Shown one piece after another: positions 63,701 to 64,000 of a stretch of 64,000 nt of DNA; within the stretch, counting starts at the first letter, position 1; each line of letters begins with the position of its first letter. This DNA is from Quisquiliibacterium transsilvanicum (GTDB lineage: Bacteria > Pseudomonadota > Gammaproteobacteria > Burkholderiales > Burkholderiaceae_E). The notes under the pieces are model-generated. The model was not told where the DNA came from, ran no database searches, and was given only the letters and a program-made list of their open reading frames with translations. The position numbers were made by a program, and so were the translations under genes. The stretch spans positions 97,160 to 161,159 of the forward strand of contig NZ_JACHGB010000004.1 in assembly GCF_014202215.1 (NCBI RefSeq), written 5' to 3'.

Positions 63701-64000
63701 GTGCTGCTGGGACAAACACCTTTGTTTCTTCTGCTGGTGGTTCCAGTGCTGTGACTGATCTTGGCGGCGCTGATGTTCTGCAAGTTGCTGTTGGGTCTAG
63801 TGCTACAGCGAGCGGAGTCAGCAACTGGGTTGCTACCGTTGACACTTTCAACGATGGCGCTGCAACTATCGACTTGAACGTAAACGGCACGTTGAATTTG
63901 TCCGCTGTTGTCGCTGGTACGACTGGGTTTGTCGTCAATGTGGGTACGGGCGCGCACACAATCACCGGGTCCCAACTCGCCGATACGGTCAATGTTGCTG
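54712..64000 (+). CDS. Giant S-layer/RTX surface protein, 5' part
   Basis: An open frame of 3096 codons that runs off the window. Residues 1-170 are a DUF4214-like N-terminal domain typical of Burkholderiales S-layer proteins (ELYRFFAIAFDAAPGVEYMS, VKAVVEVFTTKPQF, AQYYTEEGVAG). Three Calx-beta-like domains follow (about 192-505: VTEGNSGATSLSFRLELD; ANEGQTLYFTVS; VNEGGVVTYTIS). An RTX block (about 576-660) has GGAGNDTLAGG-type nonapeptides. From about 815 to 2735 there are some 25-30 degenerate repeats. A second RTX block starts near 2954. No Sec signal peptide is present; type I secretion and calcium-dependent assembly on the surface are expected. The C-terminus is outside the window. Confidence 0.9.
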   Translation, partial: MALTSATKTELYRFFAIAFDAAPGVEYMSQLAAASESGMSVKAVVEVFTTKPQFTSAYPVFLTSAQFAERLVQNVVGDSASNAAKLEATADVEAALNAGWSRGEVIYTMFNNLAVKSFEDALWGGTARQLANQVAVAQYYTEEGVAGNATTDLATLRAVLSQVDAQTDVSSPAAIEQALAAGGVVELPEPYVLTASAPTVTEGNSGATSLSFRLELDRAPSEPVTVNVATTGGTATAGVDYVPVSTTVTFAAGQAIAFVSVSVNGDAAVEADETVVLTIAGAQLAGTVTATGTIINDDSAPPVLVPSYALSVSTDPLAVGNVTSANEGQTLYFTVSTENVQAGTVLTYIITGVSGADIGGAPLSGTVTIDATGAAVIPVTLAQDAVTEGNETLTLAVTTPGGALVRSVTVVDTSTTPVPVETYSVAASGTSVNEGGVVTYTISTANVPNGTVLQYEITGVLAVDVSLGSLSGNVVVNNGAASVSLTLAQDNRTEGAETLAFALLRNGVTVAQAPAVLVNDTSVGGFTVTSTDIIAANNAVRELSVVTTVSADPVIDVVIASDVVTASQGFLVQGGGSHDIVAGAQADAIRIDGSGRNSVDGGAGNDTLAGGSGADSLVGGAGDDSLTGGAGNDTLVGGAGRDVEEGGAGDDTFIVGDGEFAAGIIRGGDGTDTLIASGTNDFSAGTLESIEVIELNSVATFTVAQLAGVTAITGDGSSEVTIRDGAINLEAVSVTGVALLTVAANTTVTLSSANLAEIAAVANDGVNAVIITDAAGYAEVISKGGVNAGVQVVDSLSNIQANLGNLAAAVSVSVGAVTVAEAAELIEAGLAGAVSYSLADTPANLALAALAVLQGAGGMVATAPASAVEAAGVEAAGAVMRGANPSATFSYSVEDTAVNLASVTGGLNSAASVTSTTVATAAQANAIQAAAAAAADAGAVVPVGGTVLSYSVEGSAAELTATLTAAARNAATGLTVTGASANVLQATTLDSATNVGATSYAVSGSFAEVTNPANAAGIAGANTVFVSDQLNAIQAAQVEQLTEGTARNYLIQDTIQVLLALDPVLASKAATVTPTGAPYTLSQVAGLVSKFGSAKVFNGSLVVVDSAANWGAVTAAQAAEINGAASVVTGGVLDVNQASVLKAAFGVSPAPVYSITDTAAAISNAAVAVRDGAAALVATTPATMAQALVLEGAAPAASYSITDTAVSIATSTAVNAAATRNGATDIVATGQATVAQATTIDGAGNSGATSYSITDSAAAIAAAIGAGEDVIDRATDVTATGAATVAQLTAIDAATNAGSTTVSAVNVTDDVAALNLGDAALVALLDQVASVTVRDSFGSLNAAAADAIRAYADTVVVEIAQDHLGAMAATADVFKQEVDLIVFTDDLSVADAADLAASVEFGASALYSVSDTVTNLLASANAAFVNDAEDVTATDAVTVAQAVELIALSNAGTLTYSIADTAANIAGAAADVLAGATAPLTINGVDTVSPAQAAVLAALNVAGTYDVSGSGQALSVVAGSAITDPNAGVVAVTGDGYVAQSVAALAEIFGANGYSAANYDVVDGAAAVIAAADLLQGYARNITLTGNSTVAQVLGVQAVESMGSLLGYSLGDDVATLTGVGAALLDGATNISASGVANAAQAASLAAAGDIGTATIAALSDTAAAIAGLSDAVLSLVTGVVTATTAATGAQASVLAGFAKPVVYSIEDAAGAVAASSGLGEAVNITATGNASAADATTIAAAGNSDVTTIAQLTDTAEAIAGLEDEVLDLVSGVVTASSAASAAQASALSAFGKPVVYSIEDGIDAILAATASARDDAVDITVTDAVTVSQAIALQAASNSGVLSYSITDTYQNLIRNTDVAGDVDSDAAPSALDGADRIAVSHPITLAQVAELIALSGTSKAYAVVDSDDNIAAAVNANSVALMNAESVTTTAGMALVLENVPGMGFVVLTDKAGKEALPVGLDAARYLVEASVADLTGADAGWYAGRAATNVRVVDTYENLSSGVPIVEATYAVEVTDLITVAQQAVIAAFLSDQANTVYSLADTAANLAAAPASALDGALDIDASGTASAAQVTTLLLAANGGSTTIAAATATAAEAAGFVLGASQSIGALSIIGTALAAEAGTVQGLVQAGRIGSASYSLSDTTASIAAADSAVYNGATNISGSGVATAAQAQTLFSATNPGTTSVANVTDTAAAVATLALGATDSVTTIITSGNATVAEATAIVALDARAGTTVTYGHTIASNAQAILAADPAVLDTSVGAIVVVGAVDAQTAAALLAIDTASTTIAFTMSVSDSAANLLAAPASVKAAANGVTSVAINAPTTVANVVSVAQQFQQAGVDIGGGGLTYSLADSFSNLSAIGAALARASASSITVTNASLSVAQADVAENWGSSVTYHVADTAQAIAGAMAGGVLNDELANAASIRITTAATVAEASEISETTLAYDIADSAAMVYAAYNAVNGDLASDRRTVEGAGTVTLTTDATLEQYRGAAQQRGLDEVVNLVGYSISDSAANLITAITADPAALAGATLVSLDADTALSVEQATQLLGLGNFNGFGGGFRLEDSVDAILTADAAVRGAATSYTLVDSYQALVTDGGIAAVKLALGIDDVNVQVTVVTVSQAQLAQLDALNGNGTVTYSLEGTFADVAGNSAALLGQAVNLTTEPAANATVADVLKVLDAGNSGVTNIAAIASVDASAASQAQLGALADYLAGDAADNTYSVSITSITGLHLTGALTAVQVDTLLSLAAAGSATVNVSAMDSSYLDELVAGAGNIAPLGVTGVLGDSNLTLTGSQFAALGSKLANGLTVTVNASGASSSELAAMSADIDNIVGGGILNLELEASAVDDTVFDDVLGQATAAIVDATGSSTSEVGSVLANLTRISDNGLSGLSLGLADFRLLTSGAKLLLNQKLSATGGLTIIGTPNADEIDLSAPLFTKQVVVNGLAGNDVITGGSAADILNGDGGDDLIVGGGGNDTIDGGSGSNTLTGAAGTNTFVSSAGGSSAVTDLGGADVLQVAVGSSATASGVSNWVATVDTFNDGAATIDLNVNGTLNLSAVVAGTTGFVVNVGTGAHTITGSQLADTVNVA
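56437..56690 (+). repeat. RTX calcium-binding nonapeptide block 1
   Basis: Six or more GGxGxDxLx units (GGAGNDTLA, GGSGADSLV, GGAGDDSLT, GGAGNDTLV, GGAGRDVEE, GGAGDDTFI) form a calcium-binding beta-roll after the Calx-beta-like domains. Confidence 0.93.
57160..62930 (+). repeat. Array of 25-30 degenerate YSIxDTAANIA repeats
   Basis: A recurring module of about 45-90 residues, with a VTVAQA-like strand followed by Y-S-I/L-x-D-T/S-x-x-N/A-I/L. Examples: YSLADTPANLAL (57211), YSITDTAAAISN (58168), YSIADTAANIAG (59080), YSITDTYQNLIR (60247), YSLADTAANLAA (60835) and YSISDSAANLIT (62242). Copies diverge at DNA level, so this is an old expansion. The repeat probably builds a beta-rich fibre or lattice. 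Confidence 0.88.
63571..63730 (+). repeat. RTX calcium-binding block 2
   Basis: Units such as GNDVITGGS, GDGGDDLIV and GGGGNDTID, followed by GGSGSNTLTG. From about 63540 onward the DNA is visibly less GC-rich than the rest of the gene, which may mark a recombined segment. Confidence 0.9.

Overview
The window is chromosomal DNA of a very GC-rich betaproteobacterium, most likely order Burkholderiales. This is inferred from the gene order yebC-purD-hemF-nadD-rsfS-rlmH-maf-rng, the high GC at third codon positions, and the family make-up (Burkholderiales-type S-layer/RTX protein, fused 2-oxoacid:acceptor oxidoreductase, DUF294/DUF4212/symporter cluster). No rRNA, tRNA, canonical CRISPR array or transposase was seen.

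Layout. 1-1.9 kb: tail of a flavodoxin-family reductase, a 21-bp tandem repeat, a DMT transporter and trhO. 2-14.5 kb: dnaE followed by envelope-glycan genes (two GT4 glycosyltransferases, msbA, a methyltransferase, an O-antigen-ligase-like protein, a sugar-nucleotide epimerase, a GT2 glycosyltransferase), then an AhpD-like protein and a rhodanese. 14.5-21.1 kb: a carboxylate-uptake and sensing cluster (DUF294-CBS protein, DUF4212 subunit, sodium:solute symporter, small membrane protein, and a sensor-like protein fused to a DnaQ-type exonuclease). 21.1-22.0 kb: a HepT/MntA toxin-antitoxin pair between two copies of a 32-bp repeat, one of which is the 3' end of rng. 22.0-28.8 kb: a housekeeping operon on the minus strand. 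28.9-43.2 kb: plus-strand metabolic genes (HerA-like ATPase, SDR, quinone reductase, tcdA, cytochrome c, serine hydrolase, 2-oxoacid oxidoreductase, FAD-linked oxidase, LldD-like oxidase, enoyl-CoA hydratase, nitronate monooxygenase).

43.5-47.7 kb holds the most unusual locus. A single gene for a 1270-residue protein has the C-terminal architecture of a type V (Cas12/TnpB-lineage) RuvC nuclease: a RuvC-I Asp, a RuvC-II Glu candidate, a RuvC-III Asp and a split zinc ribbon. It has its own promoter, a nested dyad in the 5' leader, and a second promoter just downstream that points into a structured non-coding stretch. There is no cas1/cas2 and no array. It stands alone between metabolic genes and is flanked by AT-rich sequence, so it may be an orphan or new type V effector, or a large relative of the TnpB-type RNA-guided nucleases.

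47.7-54.5 kb: a thiolase, then a signalling block (hybrid histidine kinase, degenerate kinase-like protein, response regulator, HD-GYP phosphodiesterase, HTH-receiver protein, small unknown protein). 54.7-64 kb: the first 3096 codons of a giant S-layer/RTX protein with Calx-beta-like domains, two RTX blocks and some 25-30 degenerate repeats. It runs off the window. The signalling genes could control surface or biofilm traits, including this protein, but that is inference from proximity.
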